Shown piece after piece: positions 43,771 to 53,290 of a stretch of DNA of 64,000 nucleotides. The notes beneath the pieces are model-generated. The model did no database searches. It was given only the letters and a program-made list of their open reading frames with translations, and was not told the DNA's origin. Made by a program: the position numbers and the translations under genes. This DNA comes from Halomonas urmiana (GTDB lineage Bacteria > Pseudomonadota > Gammaproteobacteria > Pseudomonadales > Halomonadaceae): positions 1 to 64,000 of the forward strand of contig NZ_VBUI01000019.1 in assembly GCF_005780185.1 (NCBI RefSeq). Reading direction: 5' to 3'. Position 1 is the first letter of the stretch, and the number at the start of each line of letters is the position of its first letter.

Positions 43771-45435
43771 TCAGCGTTGCTGGTGCTGCCAGTCGGGGTG
43801 GATCCACGCTGGCGCCTTGCTGGGTGCCAATGCGGGGCGACCGAGGATCAGGTCGCTGGCCTTCTCGGCGATCATCACGGTCGGGGCGTTGGTGTTGCCG
43901 CTGACGATGGTCGGCATGATGGAGGCGTCCACCACGCGCAGCCCGTCCAGGCCGTGGACGCGCAGCTCGGGGTCGACCACCGCCTCGGGATCGCTCGCCG
44001 GGCCCATCTTGCAGGTGCCGGCGGCGTGATAGCCGGTTTCGGTGGTGGCCCGGGCCCAGGCGTCCAGGGCCTCGTCGCTCTGGCAGTCCGGCCCCGGAGT
44101 GATCTCCTCGCCGCGCAGGCCGTCGAAGGCCGGTTGCTCGATCAGCTCGCGGACCAGGCGCACCGCGGCGCGCATGTCGGCGCGGTCGCGCTCGGTGGCC
44201 AGGTAATTGAAGAGGATCGCCGGGGCCTTCGCCGGGTCGCTGTCCGCCAGGCGCACCCGCCCCAGGCTGGTGGGGCGCATCAGGTCGATGTGCACCTGGA
44301 AGGAGTGATCCTTGAGGGCCTCCACGGTGCCGGGCTCGACGGCCAGTGACATGAAGGTCAACTGGAGGTCCGGGTGCTCGACCCCGGCCCGCGAGCGGAT
44401 GAAGGCGCCGGCGTCGAACAGGTTGGTGCCGGCCAGGCCACCGCGATCGGCGAACCAGCGCATGCCCAGCCACCACTTGCGCGGCGCCCGGGTCCAGGGG
44501 GCGTGGGAGACCGGCCGGGGGCAGCGGTAGGCGACCACGGTATCCGGGTGATCGCTGAGTCGACGGCCGACCCCTTCCAGGGAGTGGGTGGCGTCGATGC
44601 CCCAGCGCTCCAGCTCGTCCCGCGGGCCGATCCCGGAGAGCATCAGCAGCTGGGGGCTGTTGATGGCGCCGCCGGCCAGCAACACTTCTCGTCTGGCGGA
44701 CACCTCGACGCGTCGGTCGCCTCGACGGTAGGCCACGCCCTGGGCGCGACCGTCCTCGATCAGCACCTTCTCGGCCAGGGCGCCGGTGATCACCGTGAGG
44801 TTGGGACGCGTGCGGGCCCGGGCCAGGTAGCCCCGGGCGGTGCTCCAGCGCCGCCCCTTCCAGGTGGTGCGGTCGATGCGGCCGAAGCCTTCCTGGCGGT
44901 AGCCGTTGACGTCGGCGCTGGCGCCATAGCCGGCCTGCTCGCCGGCCTCCAGGAAGGCTCGGGACAGCGGGTCGGTGGGCCGGCCCGGGCTGACCCGCAG
45001 CGGCCCGTCGGCGCCGTGGTAGTCGTCGCCGCCCAGGGCATGGCCCTCGGCGCGCTTGAAGTAGGGCAGCACCTGGGCATAGTCCCAGCCCTGGCAGCCG
45101 GCCTCGGCCCAGGCGTCGTAGTCCCGGGCATGGCCGCGGATATAGACCATGCCGTTGATCGAGGACGAGCCGCCCAGGGTCTTGCCCCGGGGGGTGGCGA
45201 CGTAGCGGTCGTCCAGGTGGGGCTCGGGGCCGGACCAGTAGTGCCAGTTGAAGCGCGGGCCGTCGATGGCCGCGCCCATGGCCGCCGGCATATGGATGGT
45301 CCAGGAGTGGTCCTTGGGGCCGGCCTCGAGCAGCAGCACCCGGTAGCGGCTGTCGGCGGACAGACGGTCGGCGAGCACGCAGCCCGCCGAGCCGGCGCCG
45401 ACGATGATGTAGTCGTAGTCAGGGGTCGGATTCAT
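43771..45435 (-). CDS. GMC-family FAD dehydrogenase (choline dehydrogenase-like)
   Basis: This is 554 residues from ATG at 45435 with GGAG upstream; codons further upstream are noncoding. The N-terminal FAD motif [14 protein letters not shown] (about 8-21) is followed by the GMC signature [14 protein letters not shown] (about 81-94) and the catalytic His in [11 protein letters not shown]. The C-terminal [15 protein letters not shown] is also present. These are the BetA/AlkJ-class features. It oxidises a primary alcohol to an aldehyde, delivering electrons to the respiratory chain. With the ALDH it forms a choline-oxidation-like pair, although the true alcohol is unknown. Confidence 0.92.
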   Translation of the reverse strand: MNPTPDYDYIIVGAGSAGCVLADRLSADSRYRVLLLEAGPKDHSWTIHMPAAMGAAIDGPRFNWHYWSGPEPHLDDRYVATPRGKTLGGSSSINGMVYIRGHARDYDAWAEAGCQGWDYAQVLPYFKRAEGHALGGDDYHGADGPLRVSPGRPTDPLSRAFLEAGEQAGYGASADVNGYRQEGFGRIDRTTWKGRRWSTARGYLARARTRPNLTVITGALAEKVLIEDGRAQGVAYRRGDRRVEVSARREVLLAGGAINSPQLLMLSGIGPRDELERWGIDATHSLEGVGRRLSDHPDTVVAYRCPRPVSHAPWTRAPRKWWLGMRWFADRGGLAGTNLFDAGAFIRSRAGVEHPDLQLTFMSLAVEPGTVEALKDHSFQVHIDLMRPTSLGRVRLADSDPAKAPAILFNYLATERDRADMRAAVRLVRELIEQPAFDGLRGEEITPGPDCQSDEALDAWARATTETGYHAAGTCKMGPASDPEAVVDPELRVHGLDGLRVVDASIMPTIVSGNTNAPTVMIAEKASDLILGRPALAPSKAPAWIHPDWQHQQR

Positions 45436-45626
45436 GATGACTCCAGGGCCTGGGGGCTCGTGTCGAACTCCCAGGACGATGGGCGCCGGTGGCAAGGCGG
45501 AGCATTTGCCAGGGAGGGCATATGTAGCGCCCAGGGAAGGGACTACAGCGCCCTCGCGAAGGTCCGGCTCACCGGGGCTTGTCGCCGGATCAGCCCATCT
45601 CGTAGGCAGAGGGATGGTATGCGTGC
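45436..45626. repeat. Leader-like repeated element, copy 1
   Basis: Within this gap, 45494-45580 carries GCCAGGGAGGGCAT, GTAGCGCCCAGGGAAGGGAC and TACAGCGCCCTCGCGAAGG. It matches in order and spacing the plus-strand element at 49776-49840 before leuC. The copy lies antisense between the GMC and binding-protein genes. No gene is seen in the gap. Confidence 0.6.
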
Positions 45627-46568
45627 TTAGCGGTCGGCTAGGTAGGCGTCCATATAGGCCTCGAGGGCCGGCGTGGCGCCGTCGGCGGCACTCACGCCCT
45701 CCAGCCATTCGCCGACCCGCTCGGGGTTGGCGTCGAGCCAGTCGCCGGCCACCGCTTCCAGGGGGCGCTCCTCGCGGCTGAAGGCGTGGACCCAGGCGTT
45801 CTGTACCTCGATGGGCACCACCATCTGCTCGAGGAAGGCGGCGACGTTGGGCGCACGCTCGACGAAGGCGGCGCTGGCCACGGTGGAGACGCTGCTGGCA
45901 TCGCCCCACAGGCCCTCGGGGTCCTCCAGGTAGTGCACGTCATAGACGACGTTCATCCAGTGCGGCTCCCAGCCCAGGAAGGCGGTCCAGCGCTCGCCGT
46001 CGTTGTTGGCCTCGAGCTGGGAGAGCATGCCGGTGACGCTGGAGGCCACCACCCGCCAGTCACTCAGGCCGTAGGCATCGTCGTCGATGGCGTCCTGCAT
46101 GATCTCGTTGCCGACGTTGCCGGGCTCGATGCCGTAGAGACTGTGGTCGAAGCGGTCGGCGTGCTCGGCCAGGTCGGCCATGGAGCGCACGCCGGCGTCC
46201 CAGACGTGGCCGGGCACGGCGAGCTTGAAGCGCGCGCCCTGGATGTTGTGGACGACCTCGACTAGCTCGCCGCTTTCCAGGCGCGGATCGAGCATGCCGC
46301 CCTGGGAGGGGCGCCACAGGGCCATGTCGACGTCGATGTCGCCACCGACCAGGCCCTCCAGGATGATGGCGGTGCTGGCCTCCTTGACGCTGGTCGCGTA
46401 GCCGAGACGCTCCAGCAGCTGGCTGGCGACCTCGGTCTTGACGGTGGCGCCGGGCCAGGGCGGGGTGGCGAAGCGCACCTCCTCGGCCTGGGCGAGGCCG
46501 GGCAGGGCGATGGCGCCGAGGGCGGCGGCCAGCAGGCCGGTGCGCAGGGTGTCGTGATGCTTCGTCAT
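45627..46568 (-). CDS. Betaine/choline-type ABC transporter substrate-binding protein (orphan)
   Basis: This 313-residue periplasmic protein has a signal peptide (1-28, ending GLAQAEE). An OpuAC/ProX/ChoX-type fold has [31 protein letters not shown] opening (as [14 protein letters not shown]), [21 protein letters not shown] and a Trp-rich [10 protein letters not shown] segment that would help form an aromatic box for a trimethylammonium group. No ATPase or permease gene is beside it, so it must borrow a transporter or act as a receptor. Its place inside the operon is the strongest hint that the substrate is a quaternary amine. Confidence 0.85.
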   Translation of the reverse strand: MTKHHDTLRTGLLAAALGAIALPGLAQAEEVRFATPPWPGATVKTEVASQLLERLGYATSVKEASTAIILEGLVGGDIDVDMALWRPSQGGMLDPRLESGELVEVVHNIQGARFKLAVPGHVWDAGVRSMADLAEHADRFDHSLYGIEPGNVGNEIMQDAIDDDAYGLSDWRVVASSVTGMLSQLEANNDGERWTAFLGWEPHWMNVVYDVHYLEDPEGLWGDASSVSTVASAAFVERAPNVAAFLEQMVVPIEVQNAWVHAFSREERPLEAVAGDWLDANPERVGEWLEGVSAADGATPALEAYMDAYLADR

Positions 46569-46604
46569 GGGGAATCTCCTCGTGTGTTGTTGTCTGGCGG
46601 CGGC

Positions 46605-47372
46605 TCAGAAGCCGCAGACCCCGCCGCCATCCACCGAGAGGATGGCGCCGTGGGTGAAGCCGGCCCGGGGCGAGGCCAGGTGGAGGATGGCGTCGGCGAC
46701 CTCCTCGGGCCGGGCCATGCGCCCCATCGGGGCGCGGGCACGGGCGGCGGCCAGGTAGGCCTCGCGATCACCGCTGGCCTCGGCGGCGGCGTCGATCATG
46801 TCGGTGGCGACGTTGCCCGGGCAGACGCAGTTGACGCGGATGCGGCCGGCGAGCTCCAGCGCCAGCGCCCGGGTCAGGTTGACCACCGCGGCCTTGGCCC
46901 CGGAGTAGACGCTGCTCGGCGGGAAGCCGATCAGCCCGGCGTCCGAGCCCAGGTTCACGGCGTTGCCGCCGCCGGCCTCCAGATGGGGCAGGGCGGCCTG
47001 GAGGGTGAAGAAGGTGCCGGCCGCGTTGACGCCGAAGGTGGTGTCCCAGTGGGCCTGGGTGACGGCCTCGAAGGGCAGCTCCTCGAAGACGCCGGCGGCG
47101 TTGACCAGCACGTCCAGCCCGCCGAGCCCGGCCACCGCGGCCTCGACCACGGCGGCGCAGGAGGCGCGGTCCTCCAGCGGTCCCGGGGCGGCGACCACCC
47201 GGGCCCCGTCGCCCAGCTCGTGGCACAGGGCGTCGACGGAGGCCACGCGGCGGGCGCCGATGGCCACCGTCGCGCCCTCCTCGAGGAAGCGGCGCACGGT
47301 GGCGGCGCCGATCCCGCGGGCGCCGCCGGTGACCAGCACCCGCTTGCCGGTGAAGGCACCCTGGGGGCTCAT
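46605..47372 (-). CDS. SDR-family NAD(P)-dependent dehydrogenase
   Basis: This 255-residue classical SDR has TGGARGIGAAT (about 15-25), the NAG-like VLVNAAG, catalytic Ser/Tyr/Lys in SDAGLIGFPPSSVYSGAKAA (as GFPPSSVYSGAK) and the C-terminal DGGGVCGF. It overlaps the Rieske oxygenase stop/start by 4 bases (translational coupling) and precedes the binding protein by 36 bases. The substrate is unknown: a hydroxyl group alpha or beta to the amine, or a downstream hydroxy-acid, is plausible. Confidence 0.88.
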   Translation of the reverse strand: MSPQGAFTGKRVLVTGGARGIGAATVRRFLEEGATVAIGARRVASVDALCHELGDGARVVAAPGPLEDRASCAAVVEAAVAGLGGLDVLVNAAGVFEELPFEAVTQAHWDTTFGVNAAGTFFTLQAALPHLEAGGGNAVNLGSDAGLIGFPPSSVYSGAKAAVVNLTRALALELAGRIRVNCVCPGNVATDMIDAAAEASGDREAYLAAARARAPMGRMARPEEVADAILHLASPRAGFTHGAILSVDGGGVCGF

Positions 47373-48526
47373 GACCCGGCTCCGTCCTCGCCGTGCAGGG
47401 CCCGATGCACCAGGCGGTGGAAGTTCAGCACCAGGTGCTCGCTCTCGTTGCTGCGCTCGGCGTCGATCATGTAGCGGCCCTGGTCGTAGCCCAGGGAGCG
47501 CAGGCCCTTCTGGGTGGTGACGTTGAGCTCGATGTCCTCCGGTCCCAGGTCCTCGTTCATCCAGCGGATGCTGGCCCGGGTCACCTCGGGCAGGGCGTCA
47601 GGGTCCTGGGCGCTGTAGTAGCCGAAGCGCAGGATGCTGCGCTCGGCGTCCAGCGGGATGATCATGAAGGTGCCCATGCACTGGGAGAACGGGAACTGGT
47701 AGAAGGTGTTGTGGGGCCACAGGCCGATGTTGAAGAAGCCGTCGCCGTCCTCCACCGGGCGACCGATGGGCTCGCCGTAGGCCTCGGTGGCCTCGCGGTT
47801 GGGCGGGGCGCCGTAGGTCCACCAGTTGTCGTGGTGGCGCAGCTTGTAGCCGGAGAAGTCGATCAGCGACGCCAGATCCACGTGACAGGGGCCCGAGAGC
47901 TGGAAGTGATAGCCCTCGATGGAGTTGTCCATGATCACCTTCCAATTGGCCGGGACGATGACGTCGTCCTCCTGGATCAGGCGCATCTCGTCGAGATGGG
48001 GGATGGCGTCGCGGATCGCCGCCTCGGCGCCGGGGAAGAGGTCGTGCATGTCCGCGGCGTCGGGATCGAGGTTGAAGTAGACGCTGCCGGCGAAGACCTG
48101 CAGGCGGACCGGTGGGATCCGGTAGTCGTCGACGTTGAAGGCCTCGATGCGGTCGCTGCGCGGGGCGGCCTTGAGGCGGCCGTCGGCACCATAGCACCAG
48201 GAGTGGTAGGCGCAGCGGATCACGCCCTTCTGCACGCCGCGGGTCTCGCTCAGCAGGCGGTTGCCGCGGTGCTGACAGACGTTGTGGAAGGCATGCAGCT
48301 CACCATCCCGGTCGCGCATCAGGATCACGCTCTGATCGAAGATGTCGCGCACCACGAAAGCGCCGGGCTGGTCGAGTTCGTTGACGTGGCAGCCGAAATG
48401 CCAGGCGCCCATGAAGACGCGCTCGCGCTCGGCCTCGAACAGCGCTGGATCGTAAAAGTAGCGGGACGGCAGGGTCAGGGCGTTTTCGGGCTGCTGGGCG
48501 GCCCAGGCCTGGGGGGACTGGCTCAT
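47369..48526 (-). CDS. Rieske non-heme iron oxygenase alpha subunit (GbcA/CntA/stachydrine-demethylase type)
   Basis: This is 385 residues from ATG at 48526 with GAGGTG upstream; a second ATG at 48547 adds seven codons. The Rieske cluster is CQHRGN (Cys, His) and CAYHSW (Cys, His), about residues 84-107. The catalytic domain has the bridging Asp and 2-His site in MDNSIEGYHFQLSGPCH. Sequences of this subclass demethylate or cleave betaines, carnitine or stachydrine. It is the first gene of the operon, with a 34-bp palindrome about 107 bases upstream, and its reductase is four genes downstream. Which betaine it takes cannot be read from the sequence. Confidence 0.9.
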   Translation of the reverse strand: MSQSPQAWAAQQPENALTLPSRYFYDPALFEAERERVFMGAWHFGCHVNELDQPGAFVVRDIFDQSVILMRDRDGELHAFHNVCQHRGNRLLSETRGVQKGVIRCAYHSWCYGADGRLKAAPRSDRIEAFNVDDYRIPPVRLQVFAGSVYFNLDPDAADMHDLFPGAEAAIRDAIPHLDEMRLIQEDDVIVPANWKVIMDNSIEGYHFQLSGPCHVDLASLIDFSGYKLRHHDNWWTYGAPPNREATEAYGEPIGRPVEDGDGFFNIGLWPHNTFYQFPFSQCMGTFMIIPLDAERSILRFGYYSAQDPDALPEVTRASIRWMNEDLGPEDIELNVTTQKGLRSLGYDQGRYMIDAERSNESEHLVLNFHRLVHRALHGEDGAGS

Positions 48527-48632
48527 GGCGTCACCTCGTTGTGTCACGGTTTCGTTATGCGGTCCGCAGCAGGCTAGGGGGTGCGGCGCAACGCCACATG
48601 ATCTTATGCGACGCCGTGACGAGGCGGTATTT

Positions 48633-48666
48633 GATATAAAGCGGCATATATTTGCCGTTTTATATC
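48633..48666. promoter_or_regulatory. 34-bp palindrome, probable operator of the catabolic operon
   Basis: GATATAAAGCGGCA and its near-perfect inverse TGCCGTTTTATATC (one mismatch in 14) flank TATATT. It sits in an AT-rich island (48625-48690) upstream of the Rieske gene on the minus strand, the expected place for the operon promoter, and about 55 bases beyond the end of the LysR-type gene. Confidence 0.6.
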
Positions 48667-48720
48667 GTATAAGCGCGATTTTTTGGGGAAGGGGCGGCGA
48701 TTCAGACTTGATGAATTACG

Positions 48721-49620
48721 TCATTGGCCGGTCCAGTTGCAGGCCATGGCGTCCCGGGCGTCATCGAGCTGCGCAATCATGGCGTGGGCGGCGTTGGAGC
48801 GGGTACGGCTGCGGTGAACCAGGTAGCCCAGCGGGCGATGGATCGGCGGGTGATCCACCTCGAGCTCGTGCAGCTCGCCGGCCACCAGGCGTTCGGGCAG
48901 CAGGCTCCAGCCCAGGCCGATGGCGGTCATCATCTTCAGGGTCTCTAGGTAGTTGGTGGAGAGCGCCACCGGAAGCTCGAGCCCGGCCGAGGCGAAGCGC
49001 GACTCGATCAGCCCGCGGGTGAAGGTCAGCGGCCCCGGCAGCACCGCATCGAAGGCGCAGAGCTCGTGCAGTGCCAGCCGGCCACGCCCGGCCAGGGGGT
49101 GGTCCGGGGCGCAGACGAAGCACAGCCGGTCGATCCACACCGGCACCACCTCGAGCTGCGGATCCGGGTGCGGGGCGAGGGTCACTACGGCGAGTTCCAG
49201 CTCGCCGTCCAGTACCCCCTGGTAGGCCTGCTCGGAATCGAGGAAGTGCAGGTCGAGGCGCACCTCGGTGTGCGCCCGGGTATAGGCCTTGAGCAGCGGC
49301 GGCAGCCGATGCAGGCCGATATGGTGGCTGGTGGCAAGCGTCAGGCGGCCGGCTACGCTGTCGTCCAGGTTGCCCAGCGCCCGGCGGCTGTCATCCACCA
49401 TCACCAGGATCTGGCGGGCCCGAGGCAGCAGCACCCGGCCGGCCTCGGTGAGGCTCACGCGGCGGCCGATGCGGTCGAATAGCCGGGCGTCGATCTGCCC
49501 CTCCAGCACCGCGATACGCTTACTGACCGCCGGCTGGGTCAGGTACAGCTGCTCGGCGGCGCGGGAAAAACTCCCGCTGTCGGCCACGGCGAGAAAGGCC
49601 TGCAGGCTCTGCGTATCCAT
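48721..49620 (-). CDS. LysR-family transcriptional regulator (divergent from leuC)
   Basis: This is 299 residues from ATG at 49620 with GGAG upstream. The N-terminal winged HTH (DTQSLQAFLAVADSGSFSRAA as LQAFLAVADSGSFSRAA, then QLYLTQPAVSKRIAVLE) is followed by a LysR substrate-binding domain. It is divergent from leuC, the conserved position of a LysR gene in Pseudomonas (upstream of leuCDB). That favours a housekeeping regulator of the leucine genes or itself, not of the betaine-type operon that follows it on the same strand. The ligand is unknown. Confidence 0.88.
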   Translation of the reverse strand: MDTQSLQAFLAVADSGSFSRAAEQLYLTQPAVSKRIAVLEGQIDARLFDRIGRRVSLTEAGRVLLPRARQILVMVDDSRRALGNLDDSVAGRLTLATSHHIGLHRLPPLLKAYTRAHTEVRLDLHFLDSEQAYQGVLDGELELAVVTLAPHPDPQLEVVPVWIDRLCFVCAPDHPLAGRGRLALHELCAFDAVLPGPLTFTRGLIESRFASAGLELPVALSTNYLETLKMMTAIGLGWSLLPERLVAGELHELEVDHPPIHRPLGYLVHRSRTRSNAAHAMIAQLDDARDAMACNWTGQ

Positions 49621-49644
49621 GGGCGGCTCCGTGGCGAGGTTTTC

Positions 49645-49694
49645 GGATTCCTTCAAGGAATCCAATCCATAAATAACATGAATTGATTTTATGG
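49645..49694. promoter_or_regulatory. Palindromes in the divergent lysR-leuC promoter region
   Basis: A perfect 19-base palindrome GGATTCCTT-C-AAGGAATCC (49645-49663) lies 25 bases upstream of the lysR start. It is followed by CCATAAA (49667-49673) and its inverse TTTATGG (49688-49694) in an AT-rich stretch. This is the usual layout of LysR-type operator sites. Confidence 0.55.
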
Positions 49695-49764
49695 GCGAGG
49701 GACGGGAAACTGTTCTCATAGCGTCGACCGCCGAGCATAAAAGCGGCGCCGGGGACAGACCGGA

Positions 49765-49909
49765 AAGGAGGTCCTATGCCAGGGATGGCATCGGTAGCGT
49801 ACAGGGAAGTATTCACAGCGCCTCCTTGGAGGTCTGCCCCCGGTAAAGCCGCGGTGGTGGTGCATTCCGAGACCGGACACGATAGGGCCCAGGGCCCGGG
49901 AGAAACGAT
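49765..49909 (+). repeat. Leader-like repeated element, copy 2, upstream of leuC
   Basis: 49765-49845 reads AAAGGAGGTCCT then ATGCCAGGGATGGCATCGG, GTAGCG, CAGGGAAG, TTCACAGCGCCTCCTTGGAG. It matches the copy at 45494-45580. A strong ribosome-site-like AGGAGG is followed by ATG (49776), opening a short frame that overlaps the leuC start, and CCTCCTT downstream could pair with the AGGAGG. The short frame is not leucine-rich, so a classical attenuator peptide is not supported. Confidence 0.5.
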
Positions 49910-51373
49910 ATGGCAGGCCAGACACTCTACGACAAGCTGTGGTCGCAGCACCTCGTCAAGGAGCGCGGTGACGGCACCGCGCTGATCTACATCGACCGCC
50001 AGCTGCTCCACGAAGTGACCTCGCCCCAGGCCTTCGAGGGGCTGCGCCTGGCGGGCCGCCGGCCGTGGCGCCTCGACGCCAACCTGGCCACCCCGGATCA
50101 CAACGTGCCCACCACCCTCAAGGAGCGGGCCGAAGGCAATGCCGGCATCAAGGATCCGGTGTCGCTGATCCAGGTGCAGACCCTCGACGACAACTGCGTC
50201 GAGTTCGGTATCGAGGAGTTCAAGATCAACGATCCGCGCCAGGGCATCGTCCACGTGGTGGGCCCGGAGCAGGGCGCGACCCTGCCGGGCATGACCGTGG
50301 TCTGCGGTGATTCCCATACCGCCACCCACGGCGCCTTCGCCGCCCTGGCTCACGGCATCGGCACCTCCGAGGTGGAGCACGTGCTCGCCACCCAGTGCCT
50401 GCTGGCGCAGAAGATGAAGAACATGCAGGTGCGCGTCGAGGGTGAACTGGGTACCGGCGTCACCGCCAAGGACATCGTGCTGGCCATCATCGGCAAGATC
50501 GGCACCGCCGGCGGTACCGGTTATGCCATCGAGTTTGCCGGCAGCGCCATCCGCGAGCTTTCCATGGAAGGCCGCATGACGGTGTGCAACATGGCCATCG
50601 AGGCGGGCGCGCGGGTCGGCCTGATCGCCGTGGACGACACCGCCATCGACTACCTGCGTGACCGCCACTACGCCCCGACGGGCGAGCAGTGGGACGCCGC
50701 CGTGGCCGACTGGCGGGGTCTTGTCTCCGACGCCGATGCCCGCTTCGACACGGTGGTGACCCTGGACGCCGCCGAGATCGAGCCACAGGTCTCCTGGGGC
50801 ACCAGCCCCGAGATGGTGACCGGCATCTCCGGCGAGGTGCCCGATCCCGCCGAGGCCGCCGACGAGACCATGCAGCGCGGCTACACCCGGGCGCTGGAGT
50901 ACATGGGGCTGGCGCCTCGTCAGAAGATCACCGACATCCGCCTCGACAAGGTGTTCATCGGTTCCTGCACCAACTCACGCATCGAGGATCTGCGCGAGGC
51001 CGCCAAGGTCGCGCGTGGCAAGAAGGTGGCCGACTCCATCATGCTGGCCATGGTGGTGCCGGGCTCCGGCCTGGTGAAGCGCCAGGCAGAAGCGGAGGGC
51101 CTCGACAAGATCTTCATCGAGGCGGGCTTCGAGTGGCGCGAACCCGGCTGCTCCATGTGCCTGGCCATGAACGCCGACAAGCTGGGGGCCGGTGAGCACT
51201 GCGCCTCCACCTCCAACCGCAACTTCGAGGGTCGCCAGGGGTTCGGCGGACGCACCCATCTCGTCAGCCCGGCCATGGCGGCGGCGGCGGCCATCGCCGG
51301 CCACTTCGTGGATGTGAGAGGGCTTGGCAGCGACGACGCCGCCAATGACGATGACCAGGTACAGGAGGCCTGA
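49910..51373 (+). CDS. leuC: 3-isopropylmalate dehydratase large subunit
   Basis: This 487-residue aconitase-family protein isomerises 2- to 3-isopropylmalate with LeuD. Iron-sulfur and active-site motifs are present: [25 protein letters not shown] (as [11 protein letters not shown]), the cluster Cys in [16 protein letters not shown] and the [10 protein letters not shown] pair, and the C-terminal [12 protein letters not shown]. Length equals other proteobacterial LeuC (about 470-490). leuD starts 3 bases after its stop. It is preceded by a leader-like repeated element. Confidence 0.97.
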   Translation: MAGQTLYDKLWSQHLVKERGDGTALIYIDRQLLHEVTSPQAFEGLRLAGRRPWRLDANLATPDHNVPTTLKERAEGNAGIKDPVSLIQVQTLDDNCVEFGIEEFKINDPRQGIVHVVGPEQGATLPGMTVVCGDSHTATHGAFAALAHGIGTSEVEHVLATQCLLAQKMKNMQVRVEGELGTGVTAKDIVLAIIGKIGTAGGTGYAIEFAGSAIRELSMEGRMTVCNMAIEAGARVGLIAVDDTAIDYLRDRHYAPTGEQWDAAVADWRGLVSDADARFDTVVTLDAAEIEPQVSWGTSPEMVTGISGEVPDPAEAADETMQRGYTRALEYMGLAPRQKITDIRLDKVFIGSCTNSRIEDLREAAKVARGKKVADSIMLAMVVPGSGLVKRQAEAEGLDKIFIEAGFEWREPGCSMCLAMNADKLGAGEHCASTSNRNFEGRQGFGGRTHLVSPAMAAAAAIAGHFVDVRGLGSDDAANDDDQVQEA

Positions 51374-51376
51374 CCC

Positions 51377-52018
51377 ATGAACAAGTTTGAACGCACCGAG
51401 GGCCTCGTCGCACCGCTCGACCGGGCCAACGTCGACACCGACCTGATCATCCCCAAGCAGTTCCTGAAGTCGATCAAGCGCACCGGCTTCGGCGTCAACC
51501 TCTTCGACGAGCTGCGCTATCTCGACGAGGGCCAGCCGGGCCAGGACGTCGCCAACCGCCCGATCAATCCGGATTTCGTGCTCAACCAGCCGCGCTACCA
51601 GGGCGCCAGCGTGCTGCTGACGCGGCGCAACTTCGGCTGTGGTAGCTCCCGCGAGCATGCGCCCTGGGCCCTGGAGGACTTCGGCTTTCGGGTGATCATC
51701 GCCCCGAGCTTCGCCGACATCTTCTACAACAACGCCTTCAAGAACGGCCTGCTGCTGGTGCCCCTGCCCGAGGAGATCGTCGATCGCCTGTTCGCCGAGG
51801 TCGAGGCCAACGAGGGCTACCGGCTCGACGTTGACCTCGAGAACCAGCGGGTGATCACCCCCGCCGGCGAGATCATCGAGTTCGAGGTGGACGCGTTCCG
51901 CAAGCACTGCCTGCTGGAAGGCCTGGACGATATCGGCATCACCCTGAAGGACGAGGACGCCATCCGTACCTTCGAGGAGAAGCATCGCGCCGCGCGGCCC
52001 TGGCTGTTTCGCGCCTAA
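51377..52018 (+). CDS. leuD: 3-isopropylmalate dehydratase small subunit
   Basis: This 213-residue protein has the swivel-domain motifs [17 protein letters not shown] (as [14 protein letters not shown]), [15 protein letters not shown] and [16 protein letters not shown]. Length equals E. coli LeuD (201) plus a short tail. The gap to leuC is 3 bases. The stop codon is followed directly by a CCGGGC-TGC-GCCCGG hairpin of the heptad repeat array. Confidence 0.97.
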   Translation: MNKFERTEGLVAPLDRANVDTDLIIPKQFLKSIKRTGFGVNLFDELRYLDEGQPGQDVANRPINPDFVLNQPRYQGASVLLTRRNFGCGSSREHAPWALEDFGFRVIIAPSFADIFYNNAFKNGLLLVPLPEEIVDRLFAEVEANEGYRLDVDLENQRVITPAGEIIEFEVDAFRKHCLLEGLDDIGITLKDEDAIRTFEEKHRAARPWLFRA

Positions 52019-52195
52019 CCGGGCTGCGCCCGGAGCCGGAAGAGCGTCGCTTCGCTCCTGGAAGCTAGAAGCTGGAAGAAAACCCTGGATTCCAGAGTTG
52101 GTGGATTCACGTTGCCTTCCAGCTTCCAGCTTCCAGCTTCCAGCTTCCGGCTTCCAGCTTCCAGCTTCCAGCTTCCGGCTTACGGCTTACAACAA
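52019..52195. repeat. Heptad/hairpin array E (leuD-leuB gap)
   Basis: The array has the CCGGGC-TGC-GCCCGG hairpin, GAAGAGCG-type module, GGAAGCTAGAAGCTGGAAG heptads, a spacer, then CTTCCAG runs with CTTCCGG variants and a CTTACGG tail. It is the same architecture as arrays A and D, 42 kb away and inside a biosynthetic operon. Confidence 0.9.
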
Positions 52196-52209
52196 GGATT
52201 GATGAAAAG

Positions 52210-53289
<1,080 letters not shown>

Positions 53290-53290
53290 A

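Noticed and set aside
43771..45909. 712-codon reading of the GMC dehydrogenase
   Set aside because: The first 158 codons overlap the binding-protein gene and repeat DNA with Arg/Gly-rich noise. The true start is the ATG at 45435.
49776..49985. 69-codon frame with a perfect ribosome site overlapping leuC
   Set aside because: Its composition follows the repeated element and the leuC shadow frame, and it is not leucine-rich. It is treated as a possible leader element, not a gene.
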